Below are positions 63,885 to 64,000 of a DNA stretch of 64,000 bases, one piece after another. Under the pieces are notes generated by a model. It worked only from the letters and a program-made list of their open reading frames with translations, was not told where the DNA came from and did no database searches. Numbering within the stretch: the first letter of the stretch is position 1; every line of letters begins with the position of its first letter. Made by a program: the position numbers and the translations under genes. This stretch comes from Urechis unicinctus (taxonomy: Eukaryota; Annelida; Polychaeta; Xenopneusta; Urechidae), in assembly GCA_034190875.2 (NCBI GenBank), contig CM067356.1:69418527-69482526 (forward strand), read 5' to 3'.

Positions 63885-64000
63885 GAGCCAGAATTTCATG
63901 GGGGGGGGGGGGAATTTTCCCCCTAGATTGTGACCTTTCTCCTGGCTCATCTGATAGCTTGGACCATATTAAAGGCACCACGCTACACACCGAGACACGC
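63885..64000. mobile_element. MITE-like element, left part, unit B
   Basis: GGCCCGAGCCAGAATTTC followed by a G run and AATTTTCCCCCTAGATTGTG, the counterpart of the element at 58975. Runs off the window. Confidence 0.7.

Larger units (their letters stand above)
60634..64000. repeat. tandem segmental duplication, unit B (cut by window end)
   Basis: Second copy of 55583-60633, abutting unit A directly. It covers the equivalent of 55583 to about 59100 and stops at the window edge inside the MITE-like element. Confidence 0.93.

Overview
The window looks like nuclear DNA of an AT-rich invertebrate genome, probably a marine lophotrochozoan such as a mollusc. That is an inference from gene types (an intracellular globin, carbohydrate sulfotransferases, BTBD3/6-like BTB-BACK proteins, P2X7-ballast-like domains, a CAP/IPT extracellular protein), from short exons with GT/AG introns, and from very long (TA)n and (TACA)n tracts. 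No bacterial, organellar or intact viral gene was recognised. Two runs of exactly 100 N (26205-26304, 53087-53186) are scaffold gaps of unknown true size.

Layout. 1-2.5 kb: a (TACA)n tract, a frameshifted leucine-rich-repeat gene, then a complete three-exon globin gene (143 aa) with introns at the classic globin positions. 2.5-9 kb: no convincing gene, several (TA)n tracts. 8,988-14,987 and 30,439-36,030 are the two arms of a large inverted duplication with about 15.5 kb between them. Each arm carries one intact two-exon BTB-BACK gene (303 aa), on the minus strand in the left arm and the plus strand in the right. The spacer holds decayed P2X7-ballast-like and transposase-like pieces (18.0-19.4 kb), a relic of globin exon 1 (21.8 kb), minisatellites of 24, 41 and 50 bp, a gap, and a 5'-truncated carbohydrate sulfotransferase copy (27.6-28.2 kb). 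The second sulfotransferase copy lies outside the right arm at 40.5-41.9 kb. It keeps the N-terminal membrane anchor but has a 7-nt deletion.

42.7-53 kb is almost empty of recognisable genes, apart from a possible LRR C-terminal fragment near 45.9 kb. 53.4-55.8 kb holds a foldback hairpin, a second P2X7-ballast-like relic and other repeat-derived open frames.

55.6-64.0 kb is a head-to-tail tandem duplication (unit about 5.05 kb, second copy cut by the window end). It carries a multi-exon gene encoding the C-terminal half of a CAP (CRISP/SCP) domain, a CRISP-like cysteine-rich stretch, an unrecognised domain, an IPT/TIG domain, a furin-like RRKR site and a second plexin/Met-like IPT segment. 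Unit A has an in-frame stop inside the CAP exon. Unit B is open there but has lost the splice acceptor of the preceding exon. This CAP-IPT combination is the most unusual coding object in the window.

A recurring theme is duplication followed by complementary damage (sulfotransferase pair, CAP-IPT pair), alongside one well-preserved pair (BTB-BACK). Because duplicated blocks in heterozygous invertebrate assemblies can be falsely retained haplotypes, copy number should be confirmed with long reads.
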